This document shows positions 27,771-35,438 of a DNA stretch of 64,000 nucleotides, in pieces (the stretch's first letter is position 1; the number at the start of each line of letters is the position of its first letter). Under the pieces are notes generated by a model. It made no database searches. It was given only the letters and a program-made list of their open reading frames with translations, and was not told where the DNA came from. The translations under genes and the position numbers were made by a program. The DNA comes from PWQG01 sp040882255 (lineage in GTDB: Bacteria; Pseudomonadota; Gammaproteobacteria; Pseudomonadales; Pseudohongiellaceae): assembly GCA_040882255.1 (NCBI GenBank), contig JBBEBP010000017.1:1-64000 (forward strand), written 5' to 3'.

Positions 27771-28276
27771 GGCTGGAATGTTGCCACAAGCCGCTGGCCG
27801 GCCGTGCCGTCCCGGTCGCCATCCCACCAGACCTTGACGGCCAGCAGGTCACCGCTGCCGTCACAGGCCGGAGAAGCCACCGTCCCGTCGTCCGGCGTTG
27901 AATCCGTGCAGATCCGCCCGCTGCCGGAGGGTAAGGCGATGGCCAGATCCGCTTGCCAGTCGGCCACGTCATGCAGTGCCATGGCATTGCCGGAACAACC
28001 GCTGGTTGTCAGACAGGCAGCCGTCAGGGTACCGGAGGCAGCCATGTACCCTCCGCTGTCGACTCCCTGCGGGTTGGCTCTCATCCGTTCGACCATGTCC
28101 TCGGCAAAAACCATCGCCTGGGTCCGCAGATAGGCGTTCTGGGTATTGCGCAGGCTGGTGGTCTGCAGGCCCACCATACCCAACAGGCCGATCGACAGGA
28201 TCAACAGGGCCACCAGCACCTCGATCAGGGAGGCGCCTGCCTGCTGCCGATACTGTCCTTGCGTCAAACGTCTCAC
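27767..28276 (-). CDS. pilV: PilV minor pilin
   Basis: A 169-residue minor pilin with prepilin site G/ASLIEVLVALLILSIGLLG and the PilV motif GLQTTSLRNTQNAYLRTQA. The start is taken as GTG at 28276, which forms a GTGA overlap with the fimU stop; an in-frame GTG 9 bp upstream also exists. Four cysteines in the C-terminal half could form two disulfides. It acts with FimU, PilW, PilX and PilE. Confidence 0.88.
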   Translation of the reverse strand: MRRLTQGQYRQQAGASLIEVLVALLILSIGLLGMVGLQTTSLRNTQNAYLRTQAMVFAEDMVERMRANPQGVDSGGYMAASGTLTAACLTTSGCSGNAMALHDVADWQADLAIALPSGSGRICTDSTPDDGTVASPACDGSGDLLAVKVWWDGDRDGTAGQRLVATFQP

Positions 28277-28800
28277 GAGCCACACCCCAGGCCATCCCGT
28301 ACCCTGGACGCGCGCCCGGTTGGAGAGATGGCGATACCCTGCGCATTGTCGGCGTCATTGTCCGCCGGACAGACCACGAACTGCCGTGAAGCATCCGTAC
28401 TTCTGCTGAACCCCATGCCGTCGTAGGCCAACACATCGTCACCGGCGTCGAAAGTGACCGTACTGCCACTGCCGGGACCTTCGTACACCCGCAGTACTTC
28501 GTCCGCGCCACCATTACCGTCCGCCATCACCAACCAGCCGTCACTCCAGCTGTCGGCGTCACAACTGCTGCCATTGCTACTGGCGCAGAGTGTCACCGGG
28601 ATGTTACGGCGTATGGCCTCGCTGCGGGTATAGTTGATGGCGGTGAGCAGCGTCCGGGTCTGGCTGTTGACCACGGTCCGGCTGATGACATTCTGGAACG
28701 CGGGCGCGCTGACCGCCAGCAGAATACCGGCAATGGTGGCCACGATCATCAGTTCAATGATCGTGAATCCGGCCTGTTGCGTGATGCTGCCGCTATTCAT
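28273..28800 (-). CDS. fimU: FimU minor pilin (GspH/FimT family)
   Basis: A 175-residue prepilin with canonical site G/FTIIELMIV and a GspH domain (RSEAIRRNIPVTLC, then WSDGWLVMAD). It is the first gene of the minor-pilin operon, and in P. aeruginosa FimU links the minor-pilin complex to PilA. The ATG at 28800 follows GAGA; an ATG at 28827 adds nine residues without a better ribosome site. The upstream region contains a CRP-type palindrome. Confidence 0.88.
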   Translation of the reverse strand: MNSGSITQQAGFTIIELMIVATIAGILLAVSAPAFQNVISRTVVNSQTRTLLTAINYTRSEAIRRNIPVTLCASSNGSSCDADSWSDGWLVMADGNGGADEVLRVYEGPGSGSTVTFDAGDDVLAYDGMGFSRSTDASRQFVVCPADNDADNAQGIAISPTGRASRVRDGLGCGS

Positions 28801-28983
28801 CCGTCTCTGTACCCCGACACCCCGCAATCAGGTCGTGACGCGTGAGTGTCCCGCAATCTGCCTGTTTTTTGACGCTTCCCTGTCATGGTAACACCCGAGC
28901 TGTCCCGCAGGGCGTGTTTGCCGAGCATACCGCCGTATACCCGGTAAAAGCTGTGATGAAGTTGGAAAATGCAGCGAAATGGC

Positions 28984-28999
28984 TGTGAACAGTATCACA
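28984..28999. promoter_or_regulatory. Perfect CRP/Vfr-type binding site
   Basis: TGTGA-N6-TCACA matches the CRP consensus half-sites exactly. It lies in the 285-bp gap between fimU (minus) and the TauE/SafE gene (plus), 184 bp from the fimU ATG. Vfr, the Pseudomonas CRP homologue, controls type IV pilus functions. The centre is about 47 bp upstream of the predicted TauE start point, and about 63 bp upstream of a possible fimU -10 (TATACG, 28939-28934 on minus), close to a class I position. Confidence 0.7.
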
Positions 29000-29026
29000 G
29001 GACTGGAGCCCGGCTTCCGCTTTTTC

Positions 29027-29032
29027 TATAAT
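29027..29032 (+). promoter_or_regulatory. -10 element for the TauE/SafE gene
   Basis: A perfect TATAAT lies 54 bp before the ATG. The -35 position (29004-29009, TGGAGC) is poor, which fits activation by a factor bound at the CRP-type site just upstream. Confidence 0.5.
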
Positions 29033-29085
29033 GTCGCCTTTTGGCGGCATCCCGCTTCCGGAACGCCCCATAGCAAGGCGACATC

Positions 29086-29844
29086 ATGCTCTACGACCCC
29101 CTGTTACTGGTTGGTCTGGCCGCCATCGGTTTCGTGGCCGGCTGGATCAATACACTGGCCGGCGGCGGTTCCAACCTGACCCTGCCCATGCTGATGCTGC
29201 TCGGCCTGCCGCCGGATGTGGCCAACGGCACCAACCGCGTCGCCGTGTTCCTGCAATGCATGGTGGGCGTTCGCGGCTTCAACCACTACGGCAAACTGGA
29301 TACCGGCGCCATTCTGCCAATCCTGGTCCCCACACTGCTGGGGGGAGCAATCGGCGCGCTCGTCGCTGCACTGCTGCCCAACGTGACGCTGAAACCACTG
29401 TTGCTGGGCACTGTCATCACCATGTCTGTGATCATACTGATCCGGCCGGGCTTCATCACACCGCCGCCCGGAACCCCCGTCGTATCAGTCAGTGATAGCC
29501 GCATGGGCTGGTGGATGCTGTTTCTTGCCGGCATCTACGGGGGGTTTGTCCAGGCCAGCGTGGGTTTCATTCTGTTGGCCGCTCTTGCCGGCGTGTTGCG
29601 CTACGACCTGGTGCGCGCCAATGCACTGAAGTTGACCTGCACGCTGGCCTTCACTGCCGTTTCCCTGGTTATTTTCATCGCTTTCGGCCAGGTGGCCTGG
29701 GTGCCGGGTCTGGTGCTGGCCATCGGCACCATGGGCGGCGCCTACCTGAGTGTGCGTTTTGCCATTGAAGTGAGCCAGACCACCATCAAGTGGTTCCTGT
29801 TCCTGATGACAATCTGTGCCAGCGTCGCCGCCATGGTGTTTTGA
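29086..29844 (+). CDS. TauE/SafE-family membrane transporter
   Basis: A 252-residue membrane protein of the TauE/SafE (DUF81) family with about eight hydrophobic segments. The family motif is visible at residues 19-35 (GWINTLAGGGSNLTLP), and a repeat-like second half begins near FLAGIYGGFVQASVGF. Members export sulfite, sulfoacetate or other small organic anions; the substrate here is unknown. A TATAAT and a CRP-type site precede it. It converges on the histidine-kinase gene with a 30-bp gap. Confidence 0.88.
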   Translation: MLYDPLLLVGLAAIGFVAGWINTLAGGGSNLTLPMLMLLGLPPDVANGTNRVAVFLQCMVGVRGFNHYGKLDTGAILPILVPTLLGGAIGALVAALLPNVTLKPLLLGTVITMSVIILIRPGFITPPPGTPVVSVSDSRMGWWMLFLAGIYGGFVQASVGFILLAALAGVLRYDLVRANALKLTCTLAFTAVSLVIFIAFGQVAWVPGLVLAIGTMGGAYLSVRFAIEVSQTTIKWFLFLMTICASVAAMVF

Positions 29845-29874
29845 GCTGACACTCAGCGACTTTCCTATCCCGGG

Positions 29875-31287
29875 TCATGCCGCAGAGCCCGCACTGGCGA
29901 ACACCAGTTCTATGCGAGCGCCACCCAGTTCACTGTCATCCACGTCGATCTGTCCCCCGTAACTGGCGACGATATCTGCCACCACGGCCAGTCCGATGCC
30001 CTGTCCCCTGGGCAGCGTATCCAGCCGGGCGCCTCGGCTCAGGACCCGGTTGCGGTTTCCGGTCGGGATGCCGGGGCCGTTGTCCTCTATCACGATGCAC
30101 AGCGGATGCCCGGGCGAGTCGCTCCGCCTGGCCGTCACATGGACCTCGCCGGCCCCGTACTTGCAGGCGTTGTCCATGACATTGCCCACCACTTCCATCA
30201 GATCCCGCTCGTCTCCCGGAAAGCGCACCTCGTGATCCAGTGAACACTGGATACGGACACCCTGCCCGGCGTAGACTTTCTCCAGTGCCGAGGTGACACG
30301 TCTCACCACGTCCGATACATTCACGCGGCGGGCCAACAGGGCCGTTCCCTGTTCACTGCGCACGGCCCGCTGCAGCTGGTAGCGTACGATCTGGTTCATG
30401 CGCTCCACCTGCTCGTCCATGGACATCAGCTGCTCCTGCGTGGCGACGCCGTCCTCTCCGTCCTGCTGCAACTGATCCAGGCCCGCACGCAGCACGGCCA
30501 GGGGCGTCTTCAGACTGTGCGCGAGATCGCCCAGTGTCGTGCGATAACGGGCCTGCTGCTTGCGTTCGGCGCTGATCAGCACATTGAAATTATCGGTCAC
30601 CGCTTCCAGTTCCTGAGGATAGTCGCCGGACAGCGCCTCGCTGTCACCGCTCTCGATTCCCTTGATATCCCACGCCAGGCGGCGCAGCGGCGCCAGTCCC
30701 CAGCGCAGCAGCAGCAGTTGAGCCACCAGCAGCACCAGCGCCGCCCCACCCAGCCATGACCACAGACTGGCCCGGAAGCTGTTTACTTCAGCCAGGTAGG
30801 TGTCCGTGGACTCGAACACGGAGAACACGAACGGCGTGCTGCGGTTCTCCCACATCACCGTGTAATGGGACACGAAGAACGGCTGCCCGTCATCCAGGGT
30901 CAATTGCCGGAAGCGGAATTCACCGCGTTGCAGGTCGTCGGGCACCACATCTGCCGGCAGGCGTTGATCCAGCGCGGACGCTGTTCTCAACACCTCACCG
31001 TCGCGATCAGTCACCAGGCCGTACAATCCGGAATTCAGTTGCGCAAAGCGCGGCTCGCGAATACCGGCACCCAGATAAAAACGGCCTTGCTCTTCCTCAA
31101 AGGCGGCCAGCAACACGTAGATCTGCACCTGCAACTGTTCCGCTACGCCGGCTTCCACGCTATCACGGAACGCGCGATCAAGGACCACTCCCGTCAGCCC
31201 GAGAAACAGGGCCAGGGTCAGCGTGAAGGCCAGCAGAAAACGGTGCTGCAGGGAATAGCGGCGGGATACACGGACCGGACCCGACAT
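29875..31287 (-). CDS. PhoQ-like sensor histidine kinase
   Basis: A 470-residue kinase with two membrane segments (about 20-40 and 170-195), a periplasmic domain of about 130 residues between them, a HAMP-like linker, HisKA with the phospho-His in LAHSLKTPLAVL, and HATPase motifs (NVMDNACKYG, IEDNGPGIP, GQGIGLAVV). LAHSLKTPLA resembles PhoQ. The start at 31287, 4 bp after the regulator stop, is preferred to 31326, which would overlap it. The ligand is not evident. It forms one unit with the PhoP-like regulator and the PepSY gene. Confidence 0.88.
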   Translation of the reverse strand: MSGPVRVSRRYSLQHRFLLAFTLTLALFLGLTGVVLDRAFRDSVEAGVAEQLQVQIYVLLAAFEEEQGRFYLGAGIREPRFAQLNSGLYGLVTDRDGEVLRTASALDQRLPADVVPDDLQRGEFRFRQLTLDDGQPFFVSHYTVMWENRSTPFVFSVFESTDTYLAEVNSFRASLWSWLGGAALVLLVAQLLLLRWGLAPLRRLAWDIKGIESGDSEALSGDYPQELEAVTDNFNVLISAERKQQARYRTTLGDLAHSLKTPLAVLRAGLDQLQQDGEDGVATQEQLMSMDEQVERMNQIVRYQLQRAVRSEQGTALLARRVNVSDVVRRVTSALEKVYAGQGVRIQCSLDHEVRFPGDERDLMEVVGNVMDNACKYGAGEVHVTARRSDSPGHPLCIVIEDNGPGIPTGNRNRVLSRGARLDTLPRGQGIGLAVVADIVASYGGQIDVDDSELGGARIELVFASAGSAA

Positions 31288-31291
31288 GGGC

Positions 31292-31966
31292 TCAGCCCAC
31301 CCGCCGCAGACGATAGCCCTGCCCACGAACAGTCTCGATCGGCTTCAACTGCTGATCCGGATCCAGTTTCTGGCGGAGCCGGCGCACAAACACTTCCAGC
31401 ACGTTGCTGTCGCGATCGTGATCCTGCGCGTACAGGTGTTCGGTCAGTTCGGCCTTGGAGACCACCTGGTCAGGATGCATCATCAGATACTCCAGGACCC
31501 GGTATTCATAGGCTGTCAGTTCCACCAGCTCGTCGTGGACAGTCAGGCGCTTGCGGCCGGTATCCAGGCTCAATGGCCCGATCTCTATCCTGGGACTCGA
31601 AAAGCCGGCGGCCCGGCGCAGCAGCGCATTGAGCCTCGCCACGATTTCCGGCAGGTGAAAAGGCTTCACCACGTAGTCATCGGCACCGGCATCCAGACCG
31701 CCCACCTTGTCCTGCCAGTCATCACGGGCCGTCAGAATCAGTATGGGGACGTTCACTCCGCCTTCGCGGATGCGCCGGATCAAGGTCAGCCCGTCCATTT
31801 CAGGCAGTCCCAGATCGATGATCGCAGCGTCGTACTCGAATTCGGTGGCGTGATACAGACCCGTCCGGCCGTCGGCGGCATCGTCCACGATGTAGCCTTC
31901 GCGGATCAGCCCCTGCACCAGACTCTGGCGCAGCAGCTCCTCATCCTCTACAACCAGCAGACGCAT
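31292..31966 (-). CDS. PhoP-like OmpR-family response regulator
   Basis: A 224-residue regulator. The receiver has the phospho-Asp in IIDLGLPEMDGL and the block DDWQDKVGGLDAGADDYVVKPFH, very close to E. coli PhoP (SWQDKV...AGADDYVTKPFH). The OmpR-type winged helix ends in TVRGQGYRLRRVG. PhoP systems control envelope remodelling under low Mg2+, acid or antimicrobial peptides; whether this one does is inference. It lies between the PepSY gene and the kinase. Confidence 0.88.
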   Translation of the reverse strand: MRLLVVEDEELLRQSLVQGLIREGYIVDDAADGRTGLYHATEFEYDAAIIDLGLPEMDGLTLIRRIREGGVNVPILILTARDDWQDKVGGLDAGADDYVVKPFHLPEIVARLNALLRRAAGFSSPRIEIGPLSLDTGRKRLTVHDELVELTAYEYRVLEYLMMHPDQVVSKAELTEHLYAQDHDRDSNVLEVFVRRLRQKLDPDQQLKPIETVRGQGYRLRRVG

Positions 31967-31993
31967 GATGGACGACCTCCCTGCAGTCTCCGG

Positions 31994-32347
31994 CTACTCG
32001 CGGCTGACACGCCCGGTTGCCTGGTCCACGTAGACAGTGAAAACGTTTCCCTCGTTATCAAGCCGCACCCGGTAACGCGCGCGCTCCCCGTCAGTGACCT
32101 CGGAAATACTGATCACTTCACCGGGAAACCGGTGTCGCACCCGATCCAGGGCCTGCTTCCGGGTGACCGGCCCGGGCTCTTCTGCCTCCAGGATGGCCGT
32201 ATCGGTTTCCGGTCCGTCCGCCGGCTGGGCCCGGACTACACCAGACCCGGCAAGCGCGGCCAGCACCAGCAGGATCACCATGGCACCCGCCAGAGAAATG
32301 CCGCCCGGCCAGAGTAGTCCGAGCCACCTCTTCACTGCTGCGTTCAA
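31994..32347 (-). CDS. PepSY-domain exported protein
   Basis: A 117-residue protein with a signal or anchor segment (GAMVILLVLAALAGSGVVRAQ) and a single PepSY-like domain (TRKQALDRVRHRFPGEVISI, ending YVDQATGRVSRE). Such small PepSY proteins often precede PhoPQ-type systems, where they may inhibit proteases or modulate the sensor. The start is TTG at 32347 with GGAGAG upstream. It lies 27 bp before the regulator and is probably co-transcribed. Confidence 0.8.
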   Translation of the reverse strand: MNAAVKRWLGLLWPGGISLAGAMVILLVLAALAGSGVVRAQPADGPETDTAILEAEEPGPVTRKQALDRVRHRFPGEVISISEVTDGERARYRVRLDNEGNVFTVYVDQATGRVSRE

Positions 32348-32369
32348 GTCCGCTCTCCACTGTCAGGGG

Positions 32370-32915
32370 TCAGAGTACCGGCTCGACGTGTACCCTGACC
32401 CGGATCCGTTCGCCCGGATCGCGGTCGGTTCTCACCGAGTACTCACGGCCCTCATAACGATACCGCACGTCGTAGCCCACCAGCCGCTCCTCGTGAACGT
32501 ACTCATCCACTGTCTCGCAGTGACGCACTGTCCGATAGCGGGGGCGGTCGGAACGGCTGTTGGCGGACACTATATCACGACCGACAGAGTGCCCCAACAC
32601 AGCCCCGACGACCGCCCCCACGCGCCTGCTGGATTTGTTCGTGCCCACGGCATTGCCAATGGCACCCCCCACCACGGCGCTGACCAGTGCCGGGGTATCA
32701 CTGCCGTTTCCACGGCCATTAGCCGCTGTCCGCACGCGCTCGTTCCAGCATTGCTCGCGGGGCTGACTGACACTCACCTGACGGTATACCGGGCGGGATT
32801 CAATGACTCGCGCGTACTCATGGGACGCCTCACCGTACCGATCATTGCCGGCCATGGCCGGCGCGGCCATGCAGGCCAGGCTGATCCATACCAGGGATAA
32901 CAGTTGCTTTTTCAT
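32370..32915 (-). CDS. Glycine-zipper 2TM-domain envelope protein
   Basis: A 181-residue secreted protein. A signal peptide ends near AAPAMAG. The middle has the glycine-zipper block (VVGGAIGNAVG, then VGAVVGAVLGHSVGRDI) of the Rick_17kDa/2TM family. The C-terminal 70 residues are rich in Arg and Tyr (EERLVGYDVRYRYEGREYSV). Related proteins are outer-membrane or envelope-stress associated; the function is unknown. The ATG at 32915 has AGGAG upstream. It precedes the PepSY-regulator-kinase genes on the same strand with 22 bp between. Confidence 0.82.
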   Translation of the reverse strand: MKKQLLSLVWISLACMAAPAMAGNDRYGEASHEYARVIESRPVYRQVSVSQPREQCWNERVRTAANGRGNGSDTPALVSAVVGGAIGNAVGTNKSSRRVGAVVGAVLGHSVGRDIVSANSRSDRPRYRTVRHCETVDEYVHEERLVGYDVRYRYEGREYSVRTDRDPGERIRVRVHVEPVL

Positions 32916-33152
32916 GACGGATTCTCCTGTCTGTTCCAAACCGTTCATCTGCTGGCAACAATGATTGCCCGCATCCGCAACGTAGCAGTCGTTGGCTGAA
33001 CCGGACCTGAAGGAACGCGCCGGAGACGGGAGTAACGCGGTCTATTGAACCGGAGCCCATAACCGGTAAAATCGTTGACATCAGACTGCCATCCGCGAAC
33101 TGACAGTTTGTTGACAATAACCACAATAATCAAGCAAAAACAGAGAGTTATC

Positions 33153-33584
33153 ATGTTCATCAGACAGCTTTTTTCCGCCGCCATTGCCACCGCTGCCGCT
33201 GCCATTCCGCTGTACCTGCTCACTCAACCGGACACAACGATCTCCCGAATCACCTTTCCAGCCCTCCTCGGCATCACCTTCATCGCCACCCTGATTGCTT
33301 CGGCGCTTGTCCTGTACCGGCCTTCCGGCCGACTCCGAAAGAAGCCCCGTCGCCCGCACCGCAAGGCAGCCGCCGGCGGGACACGTGAGGGCGGCCAGGT
33401 GAAGTGGTTCAACACGGCCAAGGGCTATGGATTCATTACCCGGGACAGCGGTGATGACGTCTTCGTCCATTTTCGGGGCATCCGTGGCAGTGGCCATCGC
33501 AGCCTGAAGGAAGGGCAGCGGGTGGAATTCAGTGTCAGCCGCGCGGAGAAAGGCCTGCAGGCAGATGACGTCACCGACGCCTGA
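33153..33584 (+). CDS. Membrane-anchored cold-shock-domain protein
   Basis: A 143-residue protein. Two N-terminal hydrophobic segments (residues 3-23 and about 30-52) are followed by a basic linker ([16 protein letters not shown]) and a C-terminal cold-shock domain with RNP1 KGYGFI and RNP2-like VFVHF. Soluble Csp proteins are about 70 residues and bind single-stranded RNA or DNA; here that module would be tethered on the cytoplasmic side. The ATG at 33153 with GAGAG upstream is preferred to 33075. Possible -35 TTGACA boxes lie at 33075 and 33112, without a clear -10. Confidence 0.85.
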   Translation: MFIRQLFSAAIATAAAAIPLYLLTQPDTTISRITFPALLGITFIATLIASALVLYRPSGRLRKKPRRPHRKAAAGGTREGGQVKWFNTAKGYGFITRDSGDDVFVHFRGIRGSGHRSLKEGQRVEFSVSRAEKGLQADDVTDA

Positions 33585-33690
33585 ACGGACGACACTTTTT
33601 ACGGCTGCACATTCATGCAATAATTGTTCGCACATACGTGTCACTATCCTGTCCATCGATTCGTCGACATCACTCTGGAGCCGACCCGCC

Positions 33691-34851
33691 TTGTCTACCG
33701 CAACGTCCACAGCAAAGCCACCCGTCAACTGGACCAACACACTGTTGTTCAGTATCACCGGCCTGCTGGCCGTGACCCTCGTGCCATGGTACGGGTTCAC
33801 CTACGGATACAGTCTCTGGGACTGGACCCTGTTTGTTCTGCTGATGGGATACTGCGGTCTGTCCATCACCGCCGGCTATCATCGTCTTTGGTCGCACAAG
33901 GCCTACAAGGCGCATCCGGTGCTTCGCGTGCTGTTCGCGCTGGGTGGTGCCTGCGCCCTGCAGAACGACGTGTTGTCCTGGGCATCGGATCATCGCCGCC
34001 ATCACGCATTCGTCGACAACAATGACCGGGACCCCTACTCCGCCGGTCGCGGCCTGTGGTATTCACACATCGGCTGGATGCTGCGCTATTACGAAAGCGG
34101 CAGGAACGATTATTCGAATATCAAGGATCTGCGGCGCGATCCGATTCTGCAGTGGCAGAGTCGCCACTATCTGACCCTGGTGCTGGTGATGAACATCGCT
34201 GTACCCGCATTGCTGGGCTATCTGGGCGGCAGCCTCATCGGCGGTTTGCTGCTGGGCGGGCTGCTGCGCCTGGTACTCAGTCAGCATGTTACCTGGCTGA
34301 TCAACTCGCTCGCCCACGCCTGGGGCCTGCAGACCTACAGCACCCGCAGCTCTGCACGCGATAACCCGGTCATCGCCCTGCTGACCTACGGAGAGGGGTA
34401 CCACAACTTTCACCACACCTTCCAGTGGGACTACCGCAATGGCGTCCGCTGGTGGCACTACGATCCGACCAAGTGGCTGATCCGCACCTGTAGCTGGCTG
34501 GGTCTGACCCGGGAATTGAAGCGTGTGTCCCCGTTGGTGATCGAGACCACACGACTGGAAATGCAATACCGCCAGGCTGCCGAGCGGTGCGCCAATTTCG
34601 CCAATGCGGACAAATGGCGTGAACGCCTTGAACAGGAATACGAGCAGTTGAAGCAGACACTGCAATTGTGGGCCCGTCACCGCCAGGAATGGTATGAGGC
34701 CCGAGCGGGCGAGCTGCACGAGCAATGGGAACACCTGCACCTGCGCGACCGCTACCGCGAGGCCCGTTACCGGCTGAAACTGCAACGCCAACGCTGGCGT
34801 GAACTGCTGGAGAGCTTCTCCAACACCCCGGCAGTCGTCGCCGGTACCTGA
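33691..34851 (+). CDS. Acyl-CoA/acyl-lipid delta-9-type fatty acid desaturase
   Basis: A 386-residue di-iron membrane desaturase. The three histidine boxes are present: HRLWSH, HRRHH and HNFHH. Four or so membrane segments surround them. The last 100 residues form a highly charged, Arg/Glu/Gln/Trp-rich helical tail absent from minimal desaturases. The start is taken as TTG at 33691 (CTGGAG 10 nt upstream); the 53 in-frame residues from an ATG at 33532 overlap the cold-shock gene and look unlike desaturases. It follows the cold-shock-domain gene by 106 bp, suggesting a shared role in low-temperature adaptation. Confidence 0.87.
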   Translation: MSTATSTAKPPVNWTNTLLFSITGLLAVTLVPWYGFTYGYSLWDWTLFVLLMGYCGLSITAGYHRLWSHKAYKAHPVLRVLFALGGACALQNDVLSWASDHRRHHAFVDNNDRDPYSAGRGLWYSHIGWMLRYYESGRNDYSNIKDLRRDPILQWQSRHYLTLVLVMNIAVPALLGYLGGSLIGGLLLGGLLRLVLSQHVTWLINSLAHAWGLQTYSTRSSARDNPVIALLTYGEGYHNFHHTFQWDYRNGVRWWHYDPTKWLIRTCSWLGLTRELKRVSPLVIETTRLEMQYRQAAERCANFANADKWRERLEQEYEQLKQTLQLWARHRQEWYEARAGELHEQWEHLHLRDRYREARYRLKLQRQRWRELLESFSNTPAVVAGT

Positions 34852-34879
34852 ACAATGCCGTCATGACGGAGACCTGAAT

Positions 34880-35389
34880 ATGGACCTGTTTCGCCAGACA
34901 CTGCCATGGCTAGCCCTCTGGCTGATCAGCCTGCCAGTGACCGCTCTGGAGGAAGGTGAACCCGCCCCGGATTTCACCTTGCCAGCACTGGCGGCGGCAA
35001 GCGGTGACAGCGACGAAATCACCCTGTCAGATTTGAGAGGGAAAGTAGTGTACGTGGATTTCTGGGCTTCATGGTGCCTGCCATGCATCCGTTCACTGCC
35101 CGAGATCAGTACGCTGTACGAGCAATACCGGGACCAGGGCTTCGAGGTTATCGCCATCACCATCGACAACCCGCTGGAGGACGCCACGGAGTTCCTGGAA
35201 GACCTCGACACTCCCCTGGACTACCGGGTCGCCGCCGATGCGGACGCTGATGTCATGGACCTCTACGGTGTACGTGGCATGCCCACCTCGTTCCTGGTGG
35301 ACCGGCACGGCATGATCCGGATGATTCACGAAGGATACCGGGACGGAGATCTGCAACAGATAGAGAACGAACTGACACCACTACTCTGA
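34880..35389 (+). CDS. TlpA/ResA-like thioredoxin-family protein
   Basis: A 169-residue exported thioredoxin-fold protein. An N-terminal signal sequence ends near PVTALEEG, and the active site is WASWCLPCIRSLPE. GVRGMPTSFLVDRHG contains the cis-Pro loop. It is probably a periplasmic disulfide reductase, perhaps in cytochrome maturation or oxidative repair. The ATG at 34880 has GGAGA upstream, 28 bp past the desaturase stop. Confidence 0.87.
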   Translation: MDLFRQTLPWLALWLISLPVTALEEGEPAPDFTLPALAAASGDSDEITLSDLRGKVVYVDFWASWCLPCIRSLPEISTLYEQYRDQGFEVIAITIDNPLEDATEFLEDLDTPLDYRVAADADADVMDLYGVRGMPTSFLVDRHGMIRMIHEGYRDGDLQQIENELTPLL

Positions 35390-35438
35390 ACTCCCCCGGA
35401 TTTCACCCCATGTACTGACACACGCAAGGAGCTGACAC

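Noticed and set aside
33532..33690. ATG-initiated longer desaturase
   Set aside because: It overlaps the cold-shock-domain gene by 53 bp and the added residues are low-complexity; TTG at 33691 has a Shine-Dalgarno.
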